64,000 nucleotides of DNA, taken from the NCBI GenBank assembly GCA_039105265.1, contig JAPFFF010000005.1:744001-808000 (forward strand). The letters are read 5' to 3'. Below the pieces are notes generated by a model. That model saw nothing but the letters and a program-made list of their open reading frames with translations, did not search any database and was not told the origin of the DNA. A program made the translations under genes and the position numbers. Numbering within the stretch: position 1 is the stretch's first letter; each line of letters begins with the position of its first letter. Of this stretch, positions 32,101 to 40,967 are shown in pieces. The stretch comes from Tritrichomonas musculus. Its lineage: Eukaryota; Parabasalia; Tritrichomonadida; Tritrichomonadidae.

Positions 32101-33953
32101 AATGTCCAGAAGGTTGTAAAGTCTGTGAATCAAAAAGTTCGTGCAAAGAATGTAAATCAGGATACATGCGTAATGAATATGGATTCTGTGAAAAATGTTC
32201 AAATCAATGTGGTGAATGTGAAGGAACAATATTCCAATGCTTGGAGTGTGCAGATGGATATCATGAAACAGGTATTGATGCAAACCGTTATTCAATCTGT
32301 AGTGAATGTATTGGAAATTGTAAGAAATGTGATGATTCATTAACAAAATGTACCGAATGTGGTGATCATTTTTATTTGACTGAATGGGGCGAATGTGAAG
32401 AATGTGACACTAAATGTAGCACATGTAGTGGATCACCAACAAATTGTTTAACTTGTGCTGATGGTTTAATTTCTGATGGTAATAATGGATGTCAAAGATG
32501 TGAATCTCCATGTCTTACATGTTCTGGAACAAAATCAACTTGTACTTCTTGTGTTGATGGATATTTCTTAGATATTAATTCAAATAGTTGTTCTAGATGT
32601 GCAGATCATTGTGAAAAATGCACTGGTCCAAATATTCGTCAATGCACAGAATGCAGTGATGGTTACATATTACAAAGTTATCAAAATGGTGGATGTGCCA
32701 AATGTCATGAAACTTGTAAGACTTGTTATGGAACAAGATACAACTTCTGTGAGACTTGTTATGATGGATTTTATCTTTCTTCTGATCAAGCTTGCTTAGC
32801 TTGTACTGAAGGATGTAGTAATTGCACCGGATTAGATACTTGCAGTCAATGTAAAGAAGGCTATTATATGAATGCTCAAAGAAATGGATGTCTGAAATGT
32901 CATGAAACTTGCAGCATGTGTGATGGACCAGGCACAAATTGTCTTCGTTGTGCTGAACATTATTTACAAAACAATGATGGATCATGTACGAAATGTAGTG
33001 ATTCTTGCAAGTCTTGCTCTGTTCAAACAGATACTTGTTCTTCTTGTTATGAAGGTTATTTCTTATCTGGAACAACTTGTTCTAAATGTGACAATAAATG
33101 TAAATCTTGCGAAACATCAAGTACAAAGTGCATCACTTGTCCAGCAGGAAAATTCTTTTATAATGATGATTGCATTGATTCTTGTGCTTCTTTGGGTGAC
33201 GGTTTCGGAACACCCGATGGAACATCATGTCAAAAATGCAACCTTGATCATTGCCTTCAATACGATGACGCTTGTCAATGCTTGAAATGTGCTGAAGGAT
33301 TCTATGTCATATCTGATCCTGTCACACTCATTGAAATCTGCATCCCTTGCGAAGTTCACGGTTGCATTGCATGTGGAACTGATGGAAAAGGATGCTCAAA
33401 ATGTGGCGCTGGATTCGAACTCGTTGATGACAAATGTGTTGGTGAAGAATCACCAGCAACACCAACTGTACAACCAACAAAAATGCCAGTTACACCAGCA
33501 CCAACAACAACAACAACAACAACAAGCTCTTCTTCATCTGGACAGCAGCCGGTTACAAGCGAGCCTTTGATATCGGAAACAATTTCTATCAATGAAACAT
33601 TTGAGCCTTCAAATGATGGAAATGGAGGAAGCAGTAATTCTTCTTCTTCTGGAAAAAGCAACAAGAAGAAGATCGGTTTGATCGCTGGAGTCGTTGTCGC
33701 TGTTGTCGCTGTCATCGCTGCAATTATCGTCGTTATAATCCTTCTCTTGAAGAGGAACGCAATGAGGCCAATGGCAATCAGAACTGACGATGTTTCAAAC
33801 GAAATTCCTCAAGAAACAACAGAAGAAAACTTCAAGGCAAATTCTGCTCAAAACTTCAATTCTACAGATAATCCAATATTCGCTGCTAATACATCTGAAA
33901 ACCAAATCATTGATGATCCTTTCATCAATGATTTTGAAGAAGGAAGAATGTAA
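26190..33953 (+). CDS. Giant CxxC-rich type I membrane protein
   Basis: A 2,587-residue surface protein. The signal peptide is best read from Met8 (26211): MKILSILLLFSFIPKALA. Nearly the whole ectodomain is an array of Cys-rich modules of the growth-factor-receptor/furin type, each of the pattern C..C...C..C.....C..C..GYYL. A Ser/Thr/Pro linker with a poly-Thr stretch follows (about 2430-2490), then one membrane helix (about 2495-2520, IGLIAGVVVAVVAVIAAIIV). The roughly 65-residue cytoplasmic tail contains NPIF, like NPxF endocytic signals. The design resembles Giardia variant surface proteins, but the tail differs and the gene is far larger. Two landmark modules recur about 4.2 kb apart in the same order, so the gene has doubled internally. 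Adhesion or protective coating is an inference; no ligand can be named. Confidence 0.9.
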   Translation: MSDCFSFMKILSILLLFSFIPKALADTDCDIDHCLECEYEWTMVCTKCEDKYYIESFGDCEECPINSKKCHYDDYEVKIDECEDGYYIEETSLDDRCIKCSDTNCLICPDNQCTSCSSGYTIIDGACVKCHESCKECSGAEIYQCTECQDGYFMQTQGSDKKYCYSCGEGCNECKNQQCSGCKDGFYFDENNHKCNSCDPSCETCNAEGINSCTKCKEGFFFYGKQCRACDPNCKTCEGTRNLCTSCREGQYVNKRHFCEDCDAHCKECNGTAQCITCSDGYYLNTLGVCEECGDDKFCKACKKTNYYGVRCTSCLSGYYQATDYNDGTYMCRQCDESCVECTTRTQCITCAAGFYKEGTYCLPCNEGCFSCVGSKDNCDDCKVGYYLNEQEHSCKKCPEGCTECENENNCGSCDDGYYKSDSKCIKCDDECLKCHDNPSLCDECAPGYHFNALKRCVACAENCTLCDETGCIDCDPEFYLIDGNCYPCADVCYECTGPTEKDCIDCDPGFYLPKGSKNCMKCDKSCLTCSETSKNCDECAVGYYMSMSKCLPCEYGCSVCTSSTKCSDCIDGFIINPETEDCEKCDPGCKHCKLGLHKCTECYNNEGFYTTQKEGQPDEVECHQCPSNCKVCSADQSGSIICHQCFDGYFIENNKCHKCNSPCATCEKSADKCTSCIAGHLFDGIETCSSQCLSSCLTCSGAPSSCSSCHDGFALQDNQCVSCPSGCKTCDISGTTQHCSSCLDGYYLDGSKCSKCADGCATCIGYTSSNCLSCAVGYFANTYYSQDNTYFCRPCTAFGDSNCAECEPTELPAYSSSKCTKCKEGFSVIDGKCVKCDDMCKTCYGTSEKQCIECKDGFYLNSEETCVSCDPSCKTCEESSTKCTDCHPNFFLQNGKCVGCHSNCSECKGSSSYCTKCPNNQFVYQGRCYQTCEDIGAGFGVSPDLECIKCDIDNCMEYDEACQCLKCAQGYFVISDPITYIEICLPCSIDNCLECKGAGPGDCTVCNDNYYLYTDPNTQEKSCSPCPENCKKCSSDETCDECNEGLYRNNEGICEPCKSPCTACSGEDGKTCSKCTDGYYPKDGECLPCTSPCATCSESATNCLTCETGYYHDGTGCATCQGNCAECSDANTCIKCSTGFFLSGSNCERCDSSCLTCKGTATHCTSCNNGTYLASDNRCYNCSSSCKTCGTRPNDCTSCNDGKYLSGSICNDCYSSCKTCEGRFSWNCLTCYDGYYFSDEGENDKYCRKCDIAHCATCSIVDGKQTCLKCMDGYYSNNGVCSRCDESCTKCTGGMNYDCEPYQCAPHYFYYTGTFSYCKACSSNCGNCSSFSTCTSCSDGFYLSGTTCVSCDPSCKTCSNGNTCDTCGDGFYLGSNNKCSSCSENCKNCDANSCNQCIDGYLLDSAGKCTTKCSSSCRTCEGTSTHCSSCNDGQFLDTKNSLCLNCTEGCSSCTGSYNCDSCMKGYYHSGYSCYQCRAHCDECSEYSSCSTCKDGYYLSSTMYGSECLRCPENCNRCTSATQCTSCADGMYSDINGVCHKCSSTCATCDGPTSADCTSCIEGYFRPNDSQYCTPCITGCDSCDTYNKCNKCKDHYYKGPDGNCIRCDESCGNCEGNSNNCVTCRSGYYFYGQECKSCDPNCKECSGARNLCTECHEGEYINERKFCEPCSTNCKKCTGSNENECQECIDGYRFRLDVCVKCSSQCKTCNSDDYCTSCADHYYISFEGSDYVSCSSCPSNCKHCSSSYSCTECDDGYYIDEQQKCSLCNEQCATCTDYNSCKSCSKGYYASPEDPSLCNKCPDEGCELCNSDGECYDCLDGFFFTPENKKCNRCHQSCGTCQDATDNCDSCAVGYYDVGAKKCHQCNRNCRTCSNGPANCTSCNDGFYLDQQTNQCNKCHSTCSVCNGPDVDDCVNCAEGYYYDSIKEICEKCDSKCKSCISPGTYLYCTECADGHYAKDEYSDNTKQCDKCPEGCKVCESKSSCKECKSGYMRNEYGFCEKCSNQCGECEGTIFQCLECADGYHETGIDANRYSICSECIGNCKKCDDSLTKCTECGDHFYLTEWGECEECDTKCSTCSGSPTNCLTCADGLISDGNNGCQRCESPCLTCSGTKSTCTSCVDGYFLDINSNSCSRCADHCEKCTGPNIRQCTECSDGYILQSYQNGGCAKCHETCKTCYGTRYNFCETCYDGFYLSSDQACLACTEGCSNCTGLDTCSQCKEGYYMNAQRNGCLKCHETCSMCDGPGTNCLRCAEHYLQNNDGSCTKCSDSCKSCSVQTDTCSSCYEGYFLSGTTCSKCDNKCKSCETSSTKCITCPAGKFFYNDDCIDSCASLGDGFGTPDGTSCQKCNLDHCLQYDDACQCLKCAEGFYVISDPVTLIEICIPCEVHGCIACGTDGKGCSKCGAGFELVDDKCVGEESPATPTVQPTKMPVTPAPTTTTTTTSSSSSGQQPVTSEPLISETISINETFEPSNDGNGGSSNSSSSGKSNKKKIGLIAGVVVAVVAVIAAIIVVIILLLKRNAMRPMAIRTDDVSNEIPQETTEENFKANSAQNFNSTDNPIFAANTSENQIIDDPFINDFEEGRM

Positions 33954-34593
33954 AAAAAAAAAAAACTCGAATCCTTATTAAAAAAAAATTATGATGATTA
34001 ATGATAATTATTCCCTAAAATATTTGATAAAAAATAATTTTCAATGATGGTTCCGTGTGCCGTGAAACTTGTGTTGGTATTTCAATGATATTATTAATTC
34101 ATCAAATGAAAATATTTTTTTTTTTTTTTTTTAGTGATCTGATTTTTCATACACCAGAAATTTAGATCTTTAACTTTTTTTCGGCCTTATTGGAGAATTA
34201 TTTTGAAATTAGTAAGTAAAAATAGAATCTAAAAATTTCTGTTCTTTTTTGACTTTTTGAAATAATAATTCTCGTAATTGTCGAAATAAGCATTAAATCG
34301 GCAAGCTATATCAGTTGCAGTTTGCACGAAACTTGTAAAATAAATGATAATAATATTTATTAATTATTTCCAAAAAAGAAAAAGGTTGAGAAAATCCAAC
34401 ATCATTCATTCAAAAAAACAACTAAAAAGGTTATGAGCTTCATAAAAGCTTCCATAACCATATATCAACTTCGCAAATATTTATAAATAAAAAAACGATC
34501 ATTAGAGGTCAAAAAATTGTATATCAATTGAATGAACGATCAAAAAAGGTAAACAACTAAGGTGAAATGTAAAAAACGCCATGTTATTCTTTT
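33954..34593. other. Spacer between convergent genes
   Basis: It holds an 18-base T run (34115-34132). Short inverted repeats include CAGAAATTT near 34155 against its inverse near 34232, and GAGAATTATT near 34192 against AATAATTCTC near 34261. These could be hairpins that serve 3' end formation. No gene. Confidence 0.4.
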
Positions 34594-36597
34594 TTATAAA
34601 ACAATTTCATTTTTTTTATAATTATTAAAAATAGAGGTAATATCAGCAAGACCCATCTGCATTGCCAGATCTTTAGGAGTCAATCCGATATTAGTTTTCA
34701 AATTTACGTCCACTCTGTCGCATTTTAAGAGTATCTCGACAACCTCCTTTTGAGAATATCTTACTGCCAAGAGCAGTGGTGTCATTCCGTATACACTTCT
34801 CGAGTTCGTATCGGTCTTCTCGTTGGCGATAAGGGCCTGAACGACCTCTACGAAGCCAAACTTTGCTGCGATATGTAATGGGGATCTTCCCTCGCAATCA
34901 GTTATATTTGGCTCTACTTCCGGCTGCTGCAAGAGGATCCTCAAAAATTCCAATTTATTGTTTTGTGTGCAGTAGTGAAGGATGCTAACTCCATCTTTTC
35001 GACGACAATTAAAATCAATTAAATTTTCAATGCCTATTTGGTCATCCTTTTTTTTCTTATTGTTGGCTTCTATCATCTTTTTGAAGCACTCTATCGAGCC
35101 TCTCTCGCAGGCATGGAATATCGGAGTCCTTCCTGTGTCATCTGGGAGGTTTATTTGAGCGTCATTGTATTCAAGACAACATTCGACAATCTCGATCTTA
35201 GATTCTTCTATTGCATAGACAAGTGGTGTCCTATTGTGCACGTCTACTGTATTAAGCATTCCTTGGCGATGTTCTAAAAGTGCCTTAAAAATCTCTACGT
35301 TTCCTGCTTTTGCAGCTCCATGTAAAGGAGTATCGTTAAACTTGTCTGTCGCATTCCAGACGACATCTTTGTGGTTAAGAATCAGTAGTACTGCGTCGAG
35401 ACTCATGTTTTTGACTGCGTAATAAAGAGGTGTTAAATCGAATTTATCTCTAACGTTTACGTCGATATCTTTTTCAATACAAAAAAGCATTAAATATATG
35501 TTGTTAGCGGTGGCACAACGGTGAAATACTGTACCTGTAGTTGTAAATGCCTCGTCAATTTTGAATAGATTGTTTTGGTAGAGATATTGAAAAAGATTTG
35601 TGCGATACATTTCGGCTACAAGTGGAACAACTCCATTTGTAAAGTCAAATCCTAATTCTTGGCATTTGGTGATCATGTAATGATGCCCTCCTAATACTGA
35701 AAAGTGCATTAGATTGAGACCTATTTCATCAGTAAGATATGGATCTGCTCCATGCTCAAGTAGATAATCAAAAGTTCGTCGAGCTCCGTGAAAACTGGCC
35801 CATTCAAGAATGGTCATTCGATTCATTAATGCTGGATAGCGAATTAGTAAACTTTCATTAATGCGCTGATTGGGATCAAATGTCGCAGATTGGGCATAAG
35901 AAAGAAAAAGCTCGTATTCATCGTGTCGGATAGCATAAATGAGGCAATCATTAGTAAAACCATCACTAACAGCAGATTTATGTTGAAGCCAATTATTTTC
36001 ACGGAGTTGCTTAAATTGGTTGAGAAAGGGATGATATATTAGGGGTAAATTCATTCGTGATTTTCTAAGACGCATCTCTGCTAATATTCTATCAAAAATG
36101 GGTTTATCGTATTTTTCGATATATGGGGCAAAATATAAAAATAAATTCATTTGTTCATCGTCAATTGTTTCGAACTTGCGCAAATATGCTTGTATATAAG
36201 AATATATTTCGTCTGAATTATATAAGTGTGTACATCCCCATATAAAAAGTAGGCGCCATGGTTGACGGCAATCCGATTGGTGAATTTCAAAAATGCATTT
36301 TTTTAAGTATTCGCGTTTTGTTATTTTTGGTGAACGGTAAATCTCATATACAAGTGTTACATAATCAAGAACTCGATGACCTCTGTACTTGCAACTTATA
36401 AAAATATTATCAATAAATCTTTTTATTAAATATTCATCGTTTAAATAATTTGAGTTTACTAGTGCATCCCTTATTTCTTCGATGTTATCAGATTCTAATG
36501 ACATTATATACCTTTGAATATCAGCAATCAAGAGTGATTTCTGAAGAGCATCAGGTTTTATATATTGCTTAAGCTTATCTATATCAAGATTTAGCAT
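34594..36597 (-). CDS. Ankyrin-repeat protein with trichomonad N-terminal domain
   Basis: 667 residues with a true ATG. The first 230 or so residues form a helical domain with motifs such as LFLYFAPYIEKYDKPIFDRI and ESLLIRYPALMNRM, of the kind often placed before ankyrin arrays in trichomonads (DUF3447-like; by resemblance only). About 12 ankyrin repeats follow from near residue 255 to the end. The later ones are canonical: TPLHGAAKAGNVEIFKALLE, SPLHIAAKFGFVEVVQALIA and TPLLLAVRYSQKEVVEILLK. The array serves protein binding. No enzymatic domain, membrane segment or signal is visible. GC content and codon use are higher than in the decayed ankyrin gene at 15-16.6 kb. The partner is unknown. 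Confidence 0.88.
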   Translation of the reverse strand: MLNLDIDKLKQYIKPDALQKSLLIADIQRYIMSLESDNIEEIRDALVNSNYLNDEYLIKRFIDNIFISCKYRGHRVLDYVTLVYEIYRSPKITKREYLKKCIFEIHQSDCRQPWRLLFIWGCTHLYNSDEIYSYIQAYLRKFETIDDEQMNLFLYFAPYIEKYDKPIFDRILAEMRLRKSRMNLPLIYHPFLNQFKQLRENNWLQHKSAVSDGFTNDCLIYAIRHDEYELFLSYAQSATFDPNQRINESLLIRYPALMNRMTILEWASFHGARRTFDYLLEHGADPYLTDEIGLNLMHFSVLGGHHYMITKCQELGFDFTNGVVPLVAEMYRTNLFQYLYQNNLFKIDEAFTTTGTVFHRCATANNIYLMLFCIEKDIDVNVRDKFDLTPLYYAVKNMSLDAVLLILNHKDVVWNATDKFNDTPLHGAAKAGNVEIFKALLEHRQGMLNTVDVHNRTPLVYAIEESKIEIVECCLEYNDAQINLPDDTGRTPIFHACERGSIECFKKMIEANNKKKKDDQIGIENLIDFNCRRKDGVSILHYCTQNNKLEFLRILLQQPEVEPNITDCEGRSPLHIAAKFGFVEVVQALIANEKTDTNSRSVYGMTPLLLAVRYSQKEVVEILLKCDRVDVNLKTNIGLTPKDLAMQMGLADITSIFNNYKKNEIVL

Positions 36598-38021
36598 CTA
36601 AAACTACATAAAGGATTTTGCAATTGAAAAAACGATTAAAACAAACACAAAATCTTCAATTATATAATTAACAAAGATTTTTTTTAACATTTTTATTAAT
36701 CCACTGGTAAAATATATAATAAAAGAACAATGGATCAACTCAAATATAGTTCGTCTTTTCTGAAGAACCTTCAAAAAGTGGAAATCATTCAGAAAAAATA
36801 ATCAAATTAAAATTATAAAAAAATAATTTTTTTTTGTTACAAAATTTTTACCGATTCTTACCGCCAGCCCCGAAGTCTCGACTCGGCTTCGCTTTTTTCA
36901 TCCTCGCTCGACGCCCGCTAAGCGGTATGTAGTCTCGGTAAAAATTATGTAAAAATATAAAAAGATTTGTTTTTTATACTTTAGTTGATCCTATTTTTAA
37001 ATTAATATATTGCTCCAAGGTAAAAGAATATTTATTAACATAATAATGTAATTAGGATATAATTATTTAATAAAGGTATGGAAACTCCCTTCTGTCTTAT
37101 AGACTTCAATAATATTGATTTTTAATATTTAATATTCAGTATATAATGTAAATATATATTAATAACATAATTATTAATAGAACAAAATTAAGATATAAAC
37201 AATTTTTAATTTGAGATGTTTATTTTAACAATAATCACAAATAATCGATCGTTTTTAAACTTTTTCTATAATAATTATATTGAATTTTTTTGAATTCATG
37301 GAAATTTATACGTTATTTCATTTACAACTTTTTGAATTTATAGAGATTTTTACGTTATCTCATTTTAAAACTTTTTGAATACTTTTATTAATATCTCATT
37401 ATTTAGCCAGAAAGTTGATACTTTAAATAATTTAATTTTAAAATATATAATATTTTGTGTTATATATAATATTTTCAAAACAATTTGTAAGAAGTTTTCA
37501 AAGATAATTGTACAATAAATGTCATTATTTTTAAAATAAAGATTTATCTTGATATTCAAAGTTCTTTTTTTTATACATTTATCCTACAATGATGAAACAA
37601 TATATTTATATAAATAATTATTAATATGAATCTCAATAAGGTGATTTTAATCTTTGAAATTTCAAAATTACAAATTATTTTCAACTTGATTAGATTGATT
37701 TGAAACTCATAAATTCATCATGATTTTTAATGTGTATTAATATATAATAATTGTTATTCGACAAAAAAATCGTCCCCCTAAATCAAATTAAACTAAAATT
37801 ATCATATCTTTATTAAATTAAATGTACAATATTTAGATGTAATTATAATCTCAATAAATTCTTTATTTATTGAATATTTCAAAAAATGTGTAAAAATTCA
37901 TTAAAATGAACTTTTTAACAAAATATGCATATTTCTAGAATATATGATGCTATATTTACTTAAAATGATTATTCAAAAGGTGAAGATAAAATGTAAGGAA
38001 AAAGAATAATTTTTTGATTTA
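36598..38021. other. AT-rich spacer with one GC-rich foldback
   Basis: Apart from the foldback at 36843-36946 there is nothing gene-like. Near 37285-37380 the phrase ACTTTTTGAAT with a preceding TACGTTAT.TCATTT recurs twice. Confidence 0.4.
36843..36946. repeat. GC-rich foldback island, 104 bp
   Basis: A compact island of high GC in very AT-rich surroundings. The 12-base ends AATTTTTACCGA (36843-36854) and TCGGTAAAAATT (36935-36946) are perfect inverses. Inside, TACCGC (36859-36864) pairs with GCGGTA (36922-36927). CGAAGTC (36871-36877) pairs with GGCTTCG (36885-36891) around a 7-base loop with one G-T pair. CCGC TAA GCGG is a competing small hairpin. It could be a MITE, a structured RNA gene or a regulatory fold; I recognise no known RNA and there is no open frame. 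Confidence 0.6.
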
Positions 38022-38648
38022 TTATTTATCCTTATTTTTGGCTTCAGTAATTTCTTGCCTTATTTTATTAATAAGGTCTTTTTCATTTCTAAGTTGTCCA
38101 ATAATTTCTTTTCTATGGGGTGCAAAATTAATAAAATATTTTGAAATAGCACGTTTTTCGTCTCTGTTCATTTCTCTAAGATTCAGTTTATGCTTTATTT
38201 TTTCATGAATGAGTATTACATATTTTTTGGAAACTTTATTTTTCCCTTTGATATCATCTGTAGTTAATTTATACAAATCTTCTTGAAATTGAGCAGCTTC
38301 GCATAGCATACCGCATTGGGCATCTGTCCTACTAGCATCCTCGATAATAACTTGCGCATTATCAGGCTGCTTTGGGACATCTTGATTTATGTTATTTGAA
38401 GATGCTTGAGTTTGGGTATTTATCAAATAAGATGGGCATCCGCTCATGCCTTGATTCGAACTTGTGGATTGAATTGCAGAATTGACTGTTATTGGTACAA
38501 TGAAATCAAGCCTTGAAATATCACCTCTATCTTGGACCTGGTTTAAAGGAGGCGAGTATGAAGATTTGGAAGAATATGGTACAAAATAGTCATTATGATC
38601 TGAGTCAGACCAATCAGAAGAATAAAAAAAACCTTTCGTACTATCCAA
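38022..38648 (-). CDS. Unrecognised frame without ATG, possibly a 5'-truncated gene
   Basis: A 208-codon frame with protein-like composition. The first half is Ser/Asn/Gln-rich and disordered. The second half is helical and basic, from about IKGKNKVSKKYVILIHEKIKHKL to the end, with REMNRDEKRAISKYFI, which could be a small DNA- or protein-binding domain. The first codon is TTG; a stop lies three codons upstream, and the first Met is at about residue 69. As with the coiled-coil gene at 2.0 kb, either a tiny first exon is missing from view or the 5' end is lost. I do not recognise the family. Confidence 0.45.
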   Translation of the reverse strand: MDSTKGFFYSSDWSDSDHNDYFVPYSSKSSYSPPLNQVQDRGDISRLDFIVPITVNSAIQSTSSNQGMSGCPSYLINTQTQASSNNINQDVPKQPDNAQVIIEDASRTDAQCGMLCEAAQFQEDLYKLTTDDIKGKNKVSKKYVILIHEKIKHKLNLREMNRDEKRAISKYFINFAPHRKEIIGQLRNEKDLINKIRQEITEAKNKDK

Positions 38649-40931
38649 TTTAGGTTATTTAATAATTTGAGGTTTACAAATCAATTTTTGTTATTTTTGT
38701 ATGAATATGAGAATGATTTGTAAATATTAATAACTTTATTATTTTAATGAAATTTCATTAACAAAAGCAAAATATAGAAAATAAATATAATATAGTAGAT
38801 ATTAAAATAAAATAGTTACTTATAAAAAATGTTTTTAAAGATATGATGTTATTTTTTGAATTTGTATTAATATTTAGCATTTTTATTTTTTGATAATAAC
38901 TTTTAAATTATCTCTGTGTATTTTAATATTTTTCTTTTTTAATTAAAAAAATAGATAGTCTAATTGAATTTTTTTCAATGATCATATAGAAATCGTTCGA
39001 TGGTCTCAATTGGAAGTATTGAAATCGTGTAAGGGTCTCAATATAAAATAATCATATAAAAATATATTTTATTATTTCATTATATTTAATTATTATATTA
39101 TATTTTTTATATAAAACAAATTTTATTTTTTCTCACAAATTTCAATTTATAAATGATTATCTATTCAAAATTTTTCAAAAAACAATTATTATTTAAAATT
39201 CTAGCTAATCTTCTTAAAATATAGATTTTTAAAAAAATTAACAAGGGAAAAACAATTGAAGTGCTTTATTTTATTCAGAAATGAGAAAAAAAAGAAAATA
39301 AGCAGAAACTTTTTCAACTTTTTCAACTTTTTCATGAAGTATTTTTCATCCCATAGAATCATAACTATGAAACTTATAATACTGATCTAATAAGTGATTT
39401 TAAAAATATTGAATAAATAAAAAGGTTATATATGTTTGCTTTATCAAAAAATATTTTGATATAATCTTGTATCAAGCATAATACACAATATAATCAAATA
39501 TAAACAATATTAATATTTATATTGCAAAGCATTATTAATAATTATATTATTATTATCATAATTGAATGAATTTACAAAAAGATATAATTATATTTTTGAT
39601 AAATTTTAAATAACTTTTTGTGATAAAAATTTTGGTCGATAATATGGAATCACTAAAGTCGAATTCAAAAAGCTTGGGACAACTTCTCAATTAAATTCTG
39701 ATAAAAATGAAAAACACAATCTTCTTTTCAATTAATTTTTTTTCTTTATTTATTGAGTTATATTCACTAAAATTCCAATCAATAATGAAAAAATGTTTCC
39801 AATACGAGCCAAAACATATATTACTGAACTTTCAATTTACAGCACAATACTTAAAAATCGATGATCATCAACTATTATGTAAATTCATGATCAAAAAATA
39901 GTATTTGAGCAAGTGTTTACAAAAGAAATTCTATTTTAATGTCATTGCAGGCTTTGCAATGCGTTTTCTAGCGAATTTGTGCAAAGATCTATGATAATTT
40001 TCACCAAAGATTAGGTAAATTGAATTTTTTTGAGGATTTTTTCCTTACAAAATATAGATTAATGATAGATACAACATTAACCATATGCAAAAATATATGT
40101 TTTTATATAAAAATGATTCTTTTTTTCTTTGTTTTTTTATTATTTTCCCCTTTTTCCCCTTTAGCAATTCAATTTTTTTCAATATATCTCACAAAAAAAA
40201 TCATTCATGCTGGGACAAAATTGAATACTTTTCAGTATATATTCAAAAAGTTTGACGCAAGCTTTTTGAATTCGACTTTATTTGGGATGTTAAAAAATCA
40301 CTTTTCCCTTGGAAAAGTTCGACTTTTTCTGGGCAAAAGTGAATAATAAAATATCTCTAGTTGATATGAATTAATTGATTTTTTAAAAAAAAAATATTTT
40401 AAATAAAGTGCTTTCATGTTCAACCTCAATTTTTTTTTATTCTAGGTAAAGAGTTATCAAATATAATTAAAAATCTAATATTTCAATGAAATTAAAAAAT
40501 TCTGAAAAATGAAAAAGTAAAATTTTTTCACAAATAAATCCATACAAAAACAAATCAATTTCATCATGTTTTTATATGATTTTTACCAAAATTTACGATT
40601 ATAGATTCGAATAAAAAAAGAATCAATTGTTTGTTTCATAAACTTATTAAAAAGTTTTTCTTTTATTTCAAAAATTTATCGAATGAATTCGATAGAAAAT
40701 TATAGTTTTTTAAACAAATTTGAATAATCGGTTAAATTGAATCGGAACAGTATAATGATAAAAAGAATTTATCTTTCTTAATACCAAAAAACAATTAGTA
40801 AAACATTTATTATTATTATTATTAAATTAAATGAAAATTTCATAAAATTAATATTAACATGCATTCATATTTATTCCAAGATATATATATTTTTTTAATT
40901 CATAATGAACTTTTTACATAATTTTTGAGAG
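38649..40931. other. Long AT-rich spacer containing a MITE
   Basis: No supportable gene. The frames at 39707-39901 and 40020-40346 are low-complexity Phe/Leu/Ile/Lys and lie inside the MITE. TTTTTCAAC is repeated three times near 39309-39333. Confidence 0.4.
39654..40280. mobile_element. Mariner-type MITE, 623 bp
   Basis: AAGTCGAATTCAAAAAGCTT at 39656-39675 is repeated exactly in inverse at 40259-40278. TA lies just outside each end (39654-39655 and 40279-40280), as expected for Tc1/mariner insertion. The inverted match continues weakly inward. The interior is AT-rich without a transposase. Its TIRs differ from those of the 13.8-kb and 42-kb MITEs, so it is a third family. Confidence 0.75.
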
Positions 40932-40959
40932 ATGTTCGTCTATTTAAAAAGTAAACACA

Positions 40960-40965
40960 TCATAA
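40960..40965 (+). promoter_or_regulatory. Initiator-like TCATAA setting the protease start
   Basis: TCATAA, a partial fit to TCAYTW, has its A at 40962, 6 bases before the ATG at 40968. It lies inside the longer frame that starts at 40932, so it favours the downstream Met. Confidence 0.4.
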
Positions 40966-40967
40966 TA

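Noticed and set aside
26581-33981. Many frames of 60-190 codons within the Cys-rich gene, both strands
   Set aside because: Periodic Cys codons open other frames; their His/Met/Asn-rich text is a by-product.
40020-40346. 108-codon frame inside the 40-kb MITE
   Set aside because: Low-complexity Phe/Ile/Leu/Lys text from T-rich DNA, partly composed of the TIR; no start context.
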